Below are positions 36,839 to 44,682 of a stretch of 64,000 nucleotides of DNA, one piece after another. The notes under the pieces were generated by a model. That model did not search any database. It had not been told where the DNA came from and was given only the letters and a program-made list of their open reading frames with translations. The translations under genes were made by a program, and so were the position numbers. This DNA is from CAVUBL01 sp963739795 (lineage in GTDB: Bacteria > Acidobacteriota > Thermoanaerobaculia > Multivoradales > DATKCC01), in contig CAVUBL010000013.1 in the NCBI GenBank assembly GCA_963739795.1, forward strand, positions 150,915 through 214,914, written 5' to 3'. Within the stretch, counting starts at the first letter, position 1. The number at the start of each line of letters is the position of its first letter.

Positions 36839-36897
36839 TCTGGGTGGGGGCGTCCCCTTTCCACCTCCGGTCTGGGTAGGGGATCGAGGGGTTGCGG
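36839..36897 (+). repeat. Short interspersed repeat, copy 3 of 3
   Basis: It shares GGGGGCGTCCCCT, CCACCTC and AGGGGATCGAGGGG with 18769-18827. It fills most of the gap between the family-2 element and rlmI. Confidence 0.55.
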
Positions 36898-36919
36898 GGC
36901 GGATCTATGGGGAGCGGAT

Positions 36920-38137
36920 CTAGCCGACCCTGCACACCAGGCCCTTGAGGTAGGTCCCCTCGGGGAAGGGGAGGGCCGTGGGGTGATCGGGTGCCTGCTC
37001 GAGCCGATGGAGGAGGTGGGCGTGGCGCCCCGCGTCGAGGGCGGCGTCGGCCACGATCTTCTGGAAGAGATCGGCCTTGAGGGCGCCGGAGCAGGAGAAC
37101 GTCACCAGGTACCCGCCCGGTTCGAGGAGCTGGAAGGCGAGGAGGTTGATGTCCTTGTAGCCCCGGGCGGCCGCCTCCACCCGGCTCGGGGCGTCGGCGA
37201 ACTTGGGCGGGTCCAGGATCACCAGCTCGAAGCGGCGGCCCGCCGCCCGCAGGCCGCGCAGCACCGAGAAGGCGTTGCCCTCCTCGACCGCGTAGCGCTC
37301 GGGCCCGAAGCCGTTGAGCTCGGCGGTCCGGGCGAGGAGGGCGCCGAGGGCCGGCGAGGACTCCACGTGGGTCACGTGCTCGGCGCCGGCGGCGAGGGCG
37401 GCGTGGCCGAAGCCGCCGGTGTAGGCGAAGGCGTTGAGCACGCGGGCGCCCGCCGCCCGGCCGGCGACCAGCTCGCCGAGGCGCAGGCGGTTCTCCCGCT
37501 GATCCAGGTAGAAGCCCGTCTTGTGGCCGTGCCGGACGTCGACCAGGTGCCGGCAGGCGCCCTCGCGGATCTCCACGAGCTCGGGGGGCTCCGCGCCCGC
37601 CAACACGCCGGCGGCCGGCTCGAGCCCTTCCTTGGCCCGGGCCTCGGCGTCGGAGCGCTCGTAGACGCCGGCCGCGGGAACCAGCTCCTCGAGGGCGCGG
37701 ACGACGGCGCCCTTCCATCGCTCGGCGCCGGCGGAGAGGAACTGGGCCACCAGGTACTTCCCGTAGCGGTCCACCACGACCCCGGGGAGGCCGTCGGACT
37801 CGCCGTAGACCAGGCGCCGGCCGGCCGGCTCGTCGACCGCCGGGGCCGGCTCGCGGGCCGCGAGGGCGCGCTCCAGGCGGCGCCGGAAGAACCCCTCGTC
37901 GATCGCCTCGGCGGGGTCGAAGGTCCAGACCCGTACCGGGAGCCGCGAGCGCGGCGAGAAGGCGCCCCGGGCGAGGAATGTGCCGTCGGCGGCCAGGACG
38001 TCGACGGTGGCCCCCGCGGAGTTGTCTGTGGTGAGGGCGTCGTCCACCCGGGCGATCGCCCCGGAGTAGATCCATGGATGGCGGCGCCGGAGGGACTTCT
38101 CCCGCCCGCGGGCGAGGGTGACGGAGGGGTGCGGCAT
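36920..38137 (-). CDS. rlmI: 23S rRNA (cytosine-5) methyltransferase, RlmI type
   Basis: The 405-residue protein has an N-terminal PUA domain (about 1-70; HPWIYSGAI), the EEHRE-like middle region, and a Rossmann methyltransferase with VLNAFAYTGGFGHAAL, VILDPPKFA and the catalytic Cys in VTFSCSG. This matches the RlmI family (m5C1962 of 23S rRNA in E. coli); the precise target in this organism is inferred. It is on the minus strand with msrA upstream (36 bases) and pdxH before that, a likely shared transcript. Confidence 0.88.
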   Translation of the reverse strand: MPHPSVTLARGREKSLRRRHPWIYSGAIARVDDALTTDNSAGATVDVLAADGTFLARGAFSPRSRLPVRVWTFDPAEAIDEGFFRRRLERALAAREPAPAVDEPAGRRLVYGESDGLPGVVVDRYGKYLVAQFLSAGAERWKGAVVRALEELVPAAGVYERSDAEARAKEGLEPAAGVLAGAEPPELVEIREGACRHLVDVRHGHKTGFYLDQRENRLRLGELVAGRAAGARVLNAFAYTGGFGHAALAAGAEHVTHVESSPALGALLARTAELNGFGPERYAVEEGNAFSVLRGLRAAGRRFELVILDPPKFADAPSRVEAAARGYKDINLLAFQLLEPGGYLVTFSCSGALKADLFQKIVADAALDAGRHAHLLHRLEQAPDHPTALPFPEGTYLKGLVCRVG

Positions 38138-38173
38138 GGGTGCGGGGCCGAAGGGGCTCGAGTCAGGGCCGGG

Positions 38174-38716
38174 TCAGGTGCGGGCGGAGGCGAACTTCGC
38201 CCGGTACTTGGCGAGCTTCGGGCGGATGACGACCTGGCAGTAGGCCTGGCCGCTGTTCTGTCGGTAGTAGTCCTGGTGGTAGCGCTCGGCCGGGTAGAAG
38301 GTGCCCAGAGGCGCCACCTCGGTGACGATGGGGGTGTCGAAGACCTTTTCGCCCTCGAGCTCGGCGATCAGCTCGTTGGCGGTGGCCTCCTGCTCCGGCG
38401 AGGTGAAGAAGATGGCCGAGCGGTACTGGGTGCCGGTGTCGGCCCCCTGGCGGTCGAGGGTCGTGGGATCGTGGATGGTGAAGAAGATCTCCAGCAGCCG
38501 GCGGTACGAGACCACCTCCGGGTCGAAGGTCACCTGCACCACCTCGGCGTGCCCGGTGTCGCCGCCGCAGACCTGCCGGTAGGTCGGGCTCTCGACCTGG
38601 CCCCCGGCGTACCCAGAGACCACGTTCTCGACACCGGGCACCTCCTGGTACACGGCCTCGAGGCACCAGAAGCAGCCGCCGGCAAGGGTCGCGGTCTCGG
38701 TCCGTTCGTTCACCAT
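38174..38716 (-). CDS. msrA: Peptide methionine sulfoxide reductase A
   Basis: The 180-residue protein has the catalytic GGCFWCLE, YAGG, GDTGHAEVVQV and the C-terminal RYHQDYY. It reduces the S epimer of methionine sulfoxide in proteins. It belongs to the MsrA-only type, with no fused MsrB. I choose ATG 38716 because -10-like TAGAAT boxes lie just before it; ATG 38725 in the same frame would add three residues. No ribosome binding site is visible with either. Confidence 0.94.
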   Translation of the reverse strand: MVNERTETATLAGGCFWCLEAVYQEVPGVENVVSGYAGGQVESPTYRQVCGGDTGHAEVVQVTFDPEVVSYRRLLEIFFTIHDPTTLDRQGADTGTQYRSAIFFTSPEQEATANELIAELEGEKVFDTPIVTEVAPLGTFYPAERYHQDYYRQNSGQAYCQVVIRPKLAKYRAKFASART

Positions 38717-38718
38717 GG

Positions 38719-38758
38719 GGGACATTCTAGGGGGACATTCTAAGGGGACACTCTAAGG
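38719..38758 (-). repeat. Triplicated 13-bp tandem repeat containing -10 boxes
   Basis: On the minus strand TTAGAGTGTCCCC, TTAGAATGTCCCC and CTAGAATGTCCCC follow one another directly and run into the msrA start. Each carries a TAGAGT or TAGAAT hexamer close to the TATAAT consensus. It may be a multiplied promoter. Confidence 0.5.
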
Positions 38759-38760
38759 GT

Positions 38761-39345
38761 TCAGGGGTAGAGGAGACTGGAGGTCCAGCCGTCGCCTTCG
38801 CGGAGGTAGAGGCGGCGCTCGTGGAGGCGGTTGGCCCGATTCCACCACAGCTCGATGCGCTCCGGCGCCAGACGGAAGCCGCCCCAGAACGGCGGCCGGG
38901 GTACGGCGCGGCCGGCGAACCGCGCCTCGTTCTTGGCCACTCGGGCCACGAGGCGCGCCCGGGAGTCCAGGGCCGAGCTCTGGCGCGACGCCCAGGCGCC
39001 GATCTGGCTGGCCCGGCCGCGGGTCGCGAAGTAGGCGTCCGACTCCTCGTCGGAGATCCGGGCCACCGGCCCCTCGGCCCGCACCTGGAGGGCCAGAGAG
39101 GGCCAGTGGATGCAGAGGGCGGCGTAGGGGTTCTGCTCGAGTTGCCGGGCCTTGCGGCTGGCGTAGTTGGTGAAGAAGACGAAGCCCCGCGGGTCGATCT
39201 GCTTGAGGAGCACCATGCGGGCCGAGGGTCGGCCCTGGGCGTCGGCGGTGGCGAGGGACATGGCCGTGGGGTCGCCGGCCTCGGTCTCCTTGGCCCGCTC
39301 GAAGTGGGCGCGGATTTCCTCGATGGGGTCGGACGGACGGGGCAT
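38761..39345 (-). CDS. pdxH: Pyridoxamine/pyridoxine 5'-phosphate oxidase
   Basis: From ATG 39345 the protein has 194 residues, a normal length. FMN-binding motifs are RPSARMVLLKQIDPRGFVFFTNY (about 40-62) and SRKARQLEQNP; the substrate-binding tail is FWGGFRLAPERIELWWNRANRLHERRLY. It oxidises pyridoxamine or pyridoxine phosphate to pyridoxal phosphate. A longer upstream frame crosses a palindromic element and is not credible. Its promoter region reaches into the left end of that element (39391). Confidence 0.94.
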   Translation of the reverse strand: MPRPSDPIEEIRAHFERAKETEAGDPTAMSLATADAQGRPSARMVLLKQIDPRGFVFFTNYASRKARQLEQNPYAALCIHWPSLALQVRAEGPVARISDEESDAYFATRGRASQIGAWASRQSSALDSRARLVARVAKNEARFAGRAVPRPPFWGGFRLAPERIELWWNRANRLHERRLYLREGDGWTSSLLYP

Positions 39346-39390
39346 GGGAGTCGGGGCGTGAAGCGGTCGGTCGTTTCGGGGAGGGGAGTC

Positions 39391-39666
39391 TAGCAGCCCA
39401 TGGTGTAAGTCCACACGGTTGCGTTGCGAGCGCCGTGGGGCCGGATACGAGACACCGCGACGGAGGCGATGCGGTGCCACCGTCGAGGAGCGGGAACGAC
39501 GTAGGTGGCCGCACGCCGCCGCAACCCTCCGGGCGCTTGGGGGTTGCGGCCGGCTTCCGCGTTGCTCGTCGTCAACGATGACACCGCATCGCCTCCTCCT
39601 CGTGCCTTGAAGCCGTCTCGCAAGACCCATGCGCGCGACCATGTGGACTTGCACCATGGGCTGCTA
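39391..39666 (+). repeat. Palindromic family-1 element, copy A (276 bp), variant ends
   Basis: The interior matches copy C (54091-54370) over most of its length, for instance GTTGCGAGCGCCG, GATACGAG, CGTCGAGGAGCGGGAACGA and CGCATCGCCTCCTCCTCG. The terminal repeats are different: TAGCAGCCCATGGTG on the left and CACCATGGGCTGCTA on the right, extended by AAGTCCACA/TGTGGACTT. It fills most of the gap between pdxH and the Cys-rich protein gene and has no apparent coding role. Confidence 0.75.
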
Positions 39667-39757
39667 CCAGCCCATGGCCTGGACAGCTTTCGCGCGGTGG
39701 CGCTACGATCGCGCAACTCTTTCGTCAACTTCGGAGCGATTCCGAAAAGGAGGCGAC

Positions 39758-40462
39758 ATGCGCTGTCTTCGAAACTTTGGTGCGGATCTCCGGCCGGCCC
39801 TGACTCCGAATCTGGCGCCGGCCCTTCTGGTGGCGGGCCTCTTGCTGGCCCTGGTGCCCTCGGCGGCCGTGGCCGACTCCGACGCTCCGGCCGAGCTCGG
39901 CCAGGCGCAGTTCTGCCGGGTCACCTATGCCCTGTGCATCACGGCGCCTTGCGAGAAGGTCCCCACGAAGATGGCCGACGGCTCGGAGGGCGAGCCCCGG
40001 TACCTGTGCACCTGCGACGTGATCCGGGACCAGCCGGACGCCCCGGCCTGGTCGATGGGTCCGGACTCCTGCGCGGATCGCGCGCCCAAGCACGAGAACG
40101 GCAAGGAGGTCCTGGTCTCCACGTACTCGAACCTCTACAACGAGGACGCCAACCACGTGACCGAATGCGGCGAAGCCATCGACTGGGCCTGGTGCTACGG
40201 CGCGACCTGCGTGGTCGACCCGAAGGACCCGACCAAGGCGCAGTGCAACTGTCCGGGAAAGCACACTGTCGCCAACGTCCTGGGCTCGTGCGACTCCGAT
40301 CTGTGCGGACATCCGCCGTACTGGTCCGCGGCCTGGCCCAAGGCCGACTGCTACGCCAACTGCCGCTTCTACGAGTGGATGACGAGCCAGGGCTACGAGG
40401 CCAACAAGCCGGCGACGCTGTGCTCCGGGAAGCCGGTCTGCGAGTGTCCGGCGGCGAAGTAG
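39758..40462 (+). CDS. Cysteine-rich secreted protein of unknown function
   Basis: The ATG at 39758 has AAAAGGAGG 6 bases upstream and gives 234 residues. A signal peptide (LLVAGLLLALVPSAAVADS) is followed by a mature part with 18 Cys, an even number, in patterns such as LCTCD, QCNCPG, CYANC and VCECP. This suggests a disulfide-stabilised extracellular domain. I do not recognise the family and no catalytic motif is seen. The gene stands alone, about 90 bases after palindromic element A, with an isolated family-1 end 8 bases after its stop codon. Confidence 0.75.
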   Translation: MRCLRNFGADLRPALTPNLAPALLVAGLLLALVPSAAVADSDAPAELGQAQFCRVTYALCITAPCEKVPTKMADGSEGEPRYLCTCDVIRDQPDAPAWSMGPDSCADRAPKHENGKEVLVSTYSNLYNEDANHVTECGEAIDWAWCYGATCVVDPKDPTKAQCNCPGKHTVANVLGSCDSDLCGHPPYWSAAWPKADCYANCRFYEWMTSQGYEANKPATLCSGKPVCECPAAK

Positions 40463-40469
40463 GCTCCAC

Positions 40470-40486
40470 GCCGCGCAGACTCCTAG
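40470..40486 (+). repeat. Isolated end of palindromic family-1 element
   Basis: GCCGCGCAGACTCCTAG, identical to the right ends of copies B and C, with no partner within the flanking sequence. As at 687-703, it lies just downstream of a stop codon. Confidence 0.6.
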
Positions 40487-40550
40487 CCGCGGGAGGGCGA
40501 GCGAGCGGCGGCCGGCGGCTCCGAAGGGCCCCGGCATCTGCCTCGTCCTC

Positions 40551-40556
40551 TATGAT
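40551..40556 (+). promoter_or_regulatory. -10 box TATGAT 6 bases before an ATG
   Basis: TATGAT ends 6 bases before the start codon at 40563 and there is no Shine-Dalgarno sequence, so the transcript is probably leaderless. Confidence 0.45.
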
Positions 40557-40562
40557 CGCTCC

Positions 40563-41543
40563 ATGGACTACGTGAACCTCGGTAAGTCCGGGCTCAAGGT
40601 CTCGCGCCTGTGCCTCGGATGCATGAGCTACGGCGATCCGGGCTGGCGCGACTGGGTGCTGGCCGAAGAGCAGGCGCGTCCGTTCTTCGAGCGGGCCCTC
40701 GAGCTCGGGATCAACTTCTTCGACACCGCGGACATGTACTCGCTCGGCGTGAGCGAGGAGGTCACCGGCCGGGCGCTGGGCGAGCTCGCCCGGCGCGACG
40801 ACGTGGTGATCGCCACCAAGGTCTTCTTTCCGGTGCGCAAGGGCCCGAACGGGGGCGGCCTCTCGCGCAAGCACATCCTGTCGTCGATCGACGACTCGCT
40901 CCGGCGGTTGGGCACGGACTACGTGGATCTCTACCAGATTCACCGCTGGGATGAGGAGACCCCCATCGACGAGACCCTGGAGGCGCTCCACGACGTGGTG
41001 CGCGCGGGCAAGGCGCGCTACGTGGGGGCCTCGAGCATGTTCGCCTGGCAGTTCGCGAGCGCCCTCTATCGGGCCGACCTCCACGGCTGGAGCCGGTTCG
41101 TGTCGATGCAGAACCACTACAACCTGGTGTACCGGGAGGAGGAGCGGGAGATGATGCCGCTCTGCCAGGCCGAGGGGATCGGGGTGATCCCCTGGAGCCC
41201 CATCGCCCGGGGGCTTCTGGCCGGCAACCGGGGGCGTGCCGAGGAGGGGCGGACGACGCGCGCCCGGGAGGACGAGTACTCACACCGGATGTACACGCGA
41301 GAGGCCGATTTCCAGGTGGTGGACCGGACGGCGGAGGTGGCGGCGGAGCTGGGGGTGTCGCCGGCCCAGGTGGCGATCTCCTGGCTGCTTCACCGGCCCG
41401 GGGTGACGGCGCCGATCGTGGGGGCGACGAAGCTGGAGCACCTGGAGGAGGCGGTTGCGGCGGTGGGGGTGGAGCTCGGGGCCGAGGAGATGGCGCGGCT
41501 CGAGGAGCCGTACGTGCCGCACCCGGTGCTGGGGCATTCGTAG
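40563..41543 (+). CDS. Aldo/keto reductase
   Basis: The 326-residue protein begins MDYVNLGKSGLKVSRLCLGCMSYG and has the tetrad residues in NFFDTADMYSLG (Asp, Tyr), ATKVFFP (Lys) and DLYQIHRWD (His), with IVGATK for NADPH binding. It is close in pattern to the YajO/AKR11-13-like enzymes that reduce small aldehydes. No partner gene is present. The substrate is unknown. Confidence 0.92.
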   Translation: MDYVNLGKSGLKVSRLCLGCMSYGDPGWRDWVLAEEQARPFFERALELGINFFDTADMYSLGVSEEVTGRALGELARRDDVVIATKVFFPVRKGPNGGGLSRKHILSSIDDSLRRLGTDYVDLYQIHRWDEETPIDETLEALHDVVRAGKARYVGASSMFAWQFASALYRADLHGWSRFVSMQNHYNLVYREEEREMMPLCQAEGIGVIPWSPIARGLLAGNRGRAEEGRTTRAREDEYSHRMYTREADFQVVDRTAEVAAELGVSPAQVAISWLLHRPGVTAPIVGATKLEHLEEAVAAVGVELGAEEMARLEEPYVPHPVLGHS

Positions 41544-41732
41544 GGGACCCGAGGCCCACGTGGCGGGTGGCTTTCTCGGCGGCTGGAACGTGGGAGGGCG
41601 GCCACGCTCGCGGGTCGGGTGGCTCTCTCGGCGGCGGACTGCGCCGGCGAGAGACCACCGCGAACCCGCGAGCTGCCCCCTCGGTGGTTGCAGCACGGCT
41701 CCGCCGGAATTCCACTCCGACCCCGCCTCGGC
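41544..41732. other. Non-coding gap with a short internal duplication
   Basis: Between the reductase gene and palindromic element B there is GC-rich sequence without a credible gene. CGGGTGGCTTTCTCGGCGGC (about 41563-41583) is repeated with one change at about 41616-41635, and CTCTCGGCGGC...GCCGGCGAGAG can form a hairpin. Confidence 0.4.
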
Positions 41733-42053
41733 CTAGGAGTCTGCGCGGCAGAAACACGTAGCCGCGCGCAAGGGTCTTACGGGGTGGATCCAAGGCGCGA
41801 GGAGGAGGCGATGCGGGGACATCGTAGACGACGAGCAACGCCAGAGACACCCCGTAACCCCCTTGCGCCCCGACCAACTCCCTCCGGGAGTCGGTGCCCG
41901 TTGCGGCGGTGTGGAGCCGTCTACTTCGTTCCCGCTCCTCGACGATGGCTCGGCATCGCCTGCGTCGCGGTGCCTCGTATCCGGCGGGCACCGGCCGAAG
42001 GCTGGTCGGGCGCTCGCAACGCGACTGCGCGTTTCTGCCGCGCAGACTCCTAG
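41733..42053 (-). repeat. Palindromic family-1 element, copy B (321 bp)
   Basis: Ends CTAGGAGTCTGCGCGGCAGA and its reverse complement form at least 22 bp of perfect terminal inverted repeat. The interior is copy C in the opposite orientation, with extra sequence near the middle. Internal arms (CGATGCCGAGCCATCGTCGAGG against CGTCGTCTACGATG...GCATCGCC) also pair. No transposase gene is inside. Its right CTAG is shared with the adjoining family-2 element. Confidence 0.8.
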
Positions 42054-42231
42054 CCTGGACTATTCATGAGCCACCTACTCCGAGCCGCAATTGCACGCGA
42101 TCTCAGGGCGTACTCGCTCTTCGCTCCTCAGCGTACTGTCCAGTACGCCTACGTCTTTCATCGCTACGTGCGCCCTGATCTCACACGCACTTGCGCCTCT
42201 CGCTACGGCGCCTCATGAATAGTCCAGGCTA
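42052..42231. repeat. Palindromic family-2 element, copy 2 (180 bp)
   Basis: Ends AGCCTGGACTATTCATGAG and CTCATGAATAGTCCAGGCT are perfect inverted repeats here. It is about 97% identical to 36640-36819. It begins in the CTAG that ends copy B, so one element was inserted at the edge of the other or both use the same target. Confidence 0.8.
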
Positions 42232-42266
42232 GTGGAATGGGGAGGAGAAGAGGCGGGGTTGCCACG

Positions 42267-43796
42267 CTATTGAGATCTCGCCGTCCGGACCTCCAGGCCC
42301 CGTTTGCGGGGCTGGACCTGGAGGTTGGCCAGGTCGTCCTCGGAGAGCAGGCGGTCGAGGGCGACGCTGAGCACGTACTGGTTGCGCAACTCCTGGTCGA
42401 TCTCGGCGTAGGCCCGGGCCAGCTCGTCCGGGCTCTGGATGTGGAAGATGCGGCCGCCGGTCCGGCGGGCGACGCTGGCCAGGCGCAGGGGTGCATCCAC
42501 CTGGGTCTGGCCGGTGGCGAGGTCGCCGAGGGCCAGGACGTAGACCGGCACGCCGGCCCGTCGGGCGTAGCGGGAAGCCTGCCCGGCGTCGAGGTGGCTG
42601 CTGGTGTCCTGGCCGTCGGTGAGGACCACCAGGGCGCGGCGGCCGACCTGACGCTCGAGCTCGAGGGCGGCGTAGACGATGGAGTCCCAGAGGGCGGTGC
42701 CGCCGCCGGCTTCGAGGTCGTCGAAGGCGGCGGCCAGGCGGGCGGGCTCACCGGTGAGGCCGTGGGCCAGGCGGGGCGCGCTGTCCACGTCCACCAGGAG
42801 GGCCCGGTCGCCGGGGATCAAGGTGTCGTCGAGGAACTGCTCGGCTGCGCTCTTGGTCTCGCCCATCACCGGCGCCATGCTGGTGGAGGAGTCCACCAGC
42901 AGGCCGAGGACCAGGGGGACCTGTCCGGCCCGACGGAACCGGTCGACGGCGAGCTCGCGACCGCCGAGGCGGACGGCGAAGTCCTCCGGTCCCAGGCCGC
43001 CCACCGGCCGCCCGCGCCGATCGGTGGCGACGGCGAAAAGCTGCACCAGGTTGACTTCCAGGTGGGCGCCGGGAGCCTCGCCCAGGAGGGGGCGGGCGTC
43101 CTCCAGGCTGCTGCCGTCGTCCAGGTAGGCGACGGCCCGCAGGTAGTCGTCGGGCCGCGGCTCGGGGGTCGGCACCCGGAGCCGGAAGGGCGGGCCGGTG
43201 AGGCGGGCTACGGGCGTCCGGTTGCGGTAGATCTCGAGGTGGTCGAGACCTCTTGCTGGCGGCACGGAGACCGACAGCTCGACATCGACGCTTCCCGCGT
43301 CGGGGCGGCCGGTCACGCTCTCGATGCTCACGCCGAAGGCCCGGCGCTCCGGATCGAGGGTCAGGGTGTCCTCGCCCAAGCGCCGGCCGTCCGCGCCGTA
43401 GGCCACGGCCTTCAGGGTGCGCGGCGCGTCGCCCGCGGGCAGGTCCAGGCGCACCGAGAAGGGCCAGAAGCCGTCGTCGGCGGCCTTGTGGTCGTCGACG
43501 AAGAAGACCACCCGATCGATGTCGTTGGAAGTGGCGACGGTGTCAATCCGCACCCGCCCCACGGAGCGCCGCGGCGGGACGAGGAGGAGCGGCGCCGGAG
43601 CGGCCGGCGTGACGAGGGCCGCCGGGCCGATGGCGGGGCGCGCCGGATGGGGCTGGGCGGGGACCTGAGCCGCACCTCGGCCCTGGCCCCGGGCGGTGCC
43701 GGGCGCGAAGGCGGCGACGAGGGCCAACGCCAGGGCGGCCGCGGGAACCGGCGACCGCCGCCGGGACCCCCGGACGTCGATCAGTATCGAGCGCAT
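42267..43796 (-). CDS. Exported VWFA-domain protein of the acidobacterial VWFA-related type
   Basis: The 509-residue protein has a signal peptide (AAALALALVAAFAPGTARGQ), N-terminal beta-rich repeats (DRVVFFVDDHKAADDGFWPF) and a C-terminal von Willebrand A domain with the MIDAS motif DSSTSM (about residue 302), GGGTALWDSIVYAALEL and VVLTDGQDTSS. The domain order and the LYDGD-like QLRNQYVLSV end recall the acidobacterial VWFA-related family (TIGR03436). It likely mediates adhesion or complex assembly outside the cytoplasm. TAGACT lies 12 bases before the ATG without a ribosome binding site. Confidence 0.85.
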   Translation of the reverse strand: MRSILIDVRGSRRRSPVPAAALALALVAAFAPGTARGQGRGAAQVPAQPHPARPAIGPAALVTPAAPAPLLLVPPRRSVGRVRIDTVATSNDIDRVVFFVDDHKAADDGFWPFSVRLDLPAGDAPRTLKAVAYGADGRRLGEDTLTLDPERRAFGVSIESVTGRPDAGSVDVELSVSVPPARGLDHLEIYRNRTPVARLTGPPFRLRVPTPEPRPDDYLRAVAYLDDGSSLEDARPLLGEAPGAHLEVNLVQLFAVATDRRGRPVGGLGPEDFAVRLGGRELAVDRFRRAGQVPLVLGLLVDSSTSMAPVMGETKSAAEQFLDDTLIPGDRALLVDVDSAPRLAHGLTGEPARLAAAFDDLEAGGGTALWDSIVYAALELERQVGRRALVVLTDGQDTSSHLDAGQASRYARRAGVPVYVLALGDLATGQTQVDAPLRLASVARRTGGRIFHIQSPDELARAYAEIDQELRNQYVLSVALDRLLSEDDLANLQVQPRKRGLEVRTARSQ

Positions 43797-43878
43797 GGTG
43801 CTGGCGGGAGTCTATCGCGAGTTTCCGAATCGGGCCCGCTTCGGCCTCCGATTCGGGCCGGGCGCGCCTCCGGGTAAC

Positions 43879-44682
43879 ATGCCGCGAGCCATGGAGATGC
43901 GCGACCTCGCCTGGACGGTGGTCCACTCGCAGGATCTGGCCGAGAAGCTGGAGCCGCCGGCCGGCGGGCTCGAGGGCCTCTCCGACCGGCACCCCGGGCC
44001 GGCGGTGCTGCCGAGCGCGCCGGGGCGCCCGCCGGGGCTCGAGATCGTCCCCGGTGCCCGGGCCCGCGTCCCGTCGCTCGAGGGGATGGTCGACCCGGCC
44101 CAGCGCGCCCGCATCCTCCACGGCCTCGCCAACCACGAGCTCCAGGCCGCCGAGCTCTTCGGCTGGGCGCTCCTCGTCTTCCCCGCCGCCCCGCCGGCCT
44201 TCCGCCGCGGGCTGGCCCGCATCCTCCTCGACGAGCAGCGCCACACGCGCATGTACCTGGCCCGCCTCGAGGCCCACGGCGGCCGCTTCGGGGATCACCC
44301 GGTGAGCGGTTACTTCTGGCACAAGGCGGAGACGATCGACTCGCCGGCGGCCTTCGTGGCGGCCATGTCCCTGACCTTCGAGAACGCGAACCTCGACCAC
44401 ACCGTGGACTATGCCGCCGCCGCCCGCGAGGCCGGCGACGAGAAGACCGCGGCGGTGATCGACCGGGTCCATCGGGACGAGGTGGAGCACGTGCGCTTCG
44501 GCTGGACCTGGCTCGATCGCCTGAAGGCGCCGGAAGAGTCCATGTGGGACGCCTGGCGCGGTCATCTCACCTGGCCCCTCCGCCCGGCCAAGGCGCGCGG
44601 ACGGACCTTCCACCGGCAGGGGAGGGAGGCGGCCGGCCTCGACGCGGAGTTCATCCGGCGTCTCGAGGAGAGCGAGTCCTGA
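43879..44682 (+). CDS. Ferritin-like protein of the DUF455 type
   Basis: Taking ATG 43879 the protein has 267 residues (ATG 43891 is an alternative). A four-helix di-iron or di-manganese core is suggested by NHELQAAELF, LDEQRHTRMY (ExxH), LTFENANLDH and HRDEVEHVRFGWTWL (second ExxH). These match the DUF455/COG2833 ferritin-like family as I recall it; its reaction is unknown, with oxidation or hydroxylation as the likely chemistry. The gene's stop codon overlaps the apparent CTG start of the ATP-grasp gene, so the two should act together. Confidence 0.78.
   Translation: MPRAMEMRDLAWTVVHSQDLAEKLEPPAGGLEGLSDRHPGPAVLPSAPGRPPGLEIVPGARARVPSLEGMVDPAQRARILHGLANHELQAAELFGWALLVFPAAPPAFRRGLARILLDEQRHTRMYLARLEAHGGRFGDHPVSGYFWHKAETIDSPAAFVAAMSLTFENANLDHTVDYAAAAREAGDEKTAAVIDRVHRDEVEHVRFGWTWLDRLKAPEESMWDAWRGHLTWPLRPAKARGRTFHRQGREAAGLDAEFIRRLEESES

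Noticed and set aside
37000..38743. Plus-strand frame of 586 codons opposite rlmI and msrA
   Set aside because: Antisense to two well-recognised genes and without motifs of its own.
39391..39757. N-terminal extension of the Cys-rich protein or of pdxH into palindromic element A
   Set aside because: Both genes have well-placed internal starts (39758 with a strong ribosome binding site; 39345 at the conserved PdxH N-terminus).
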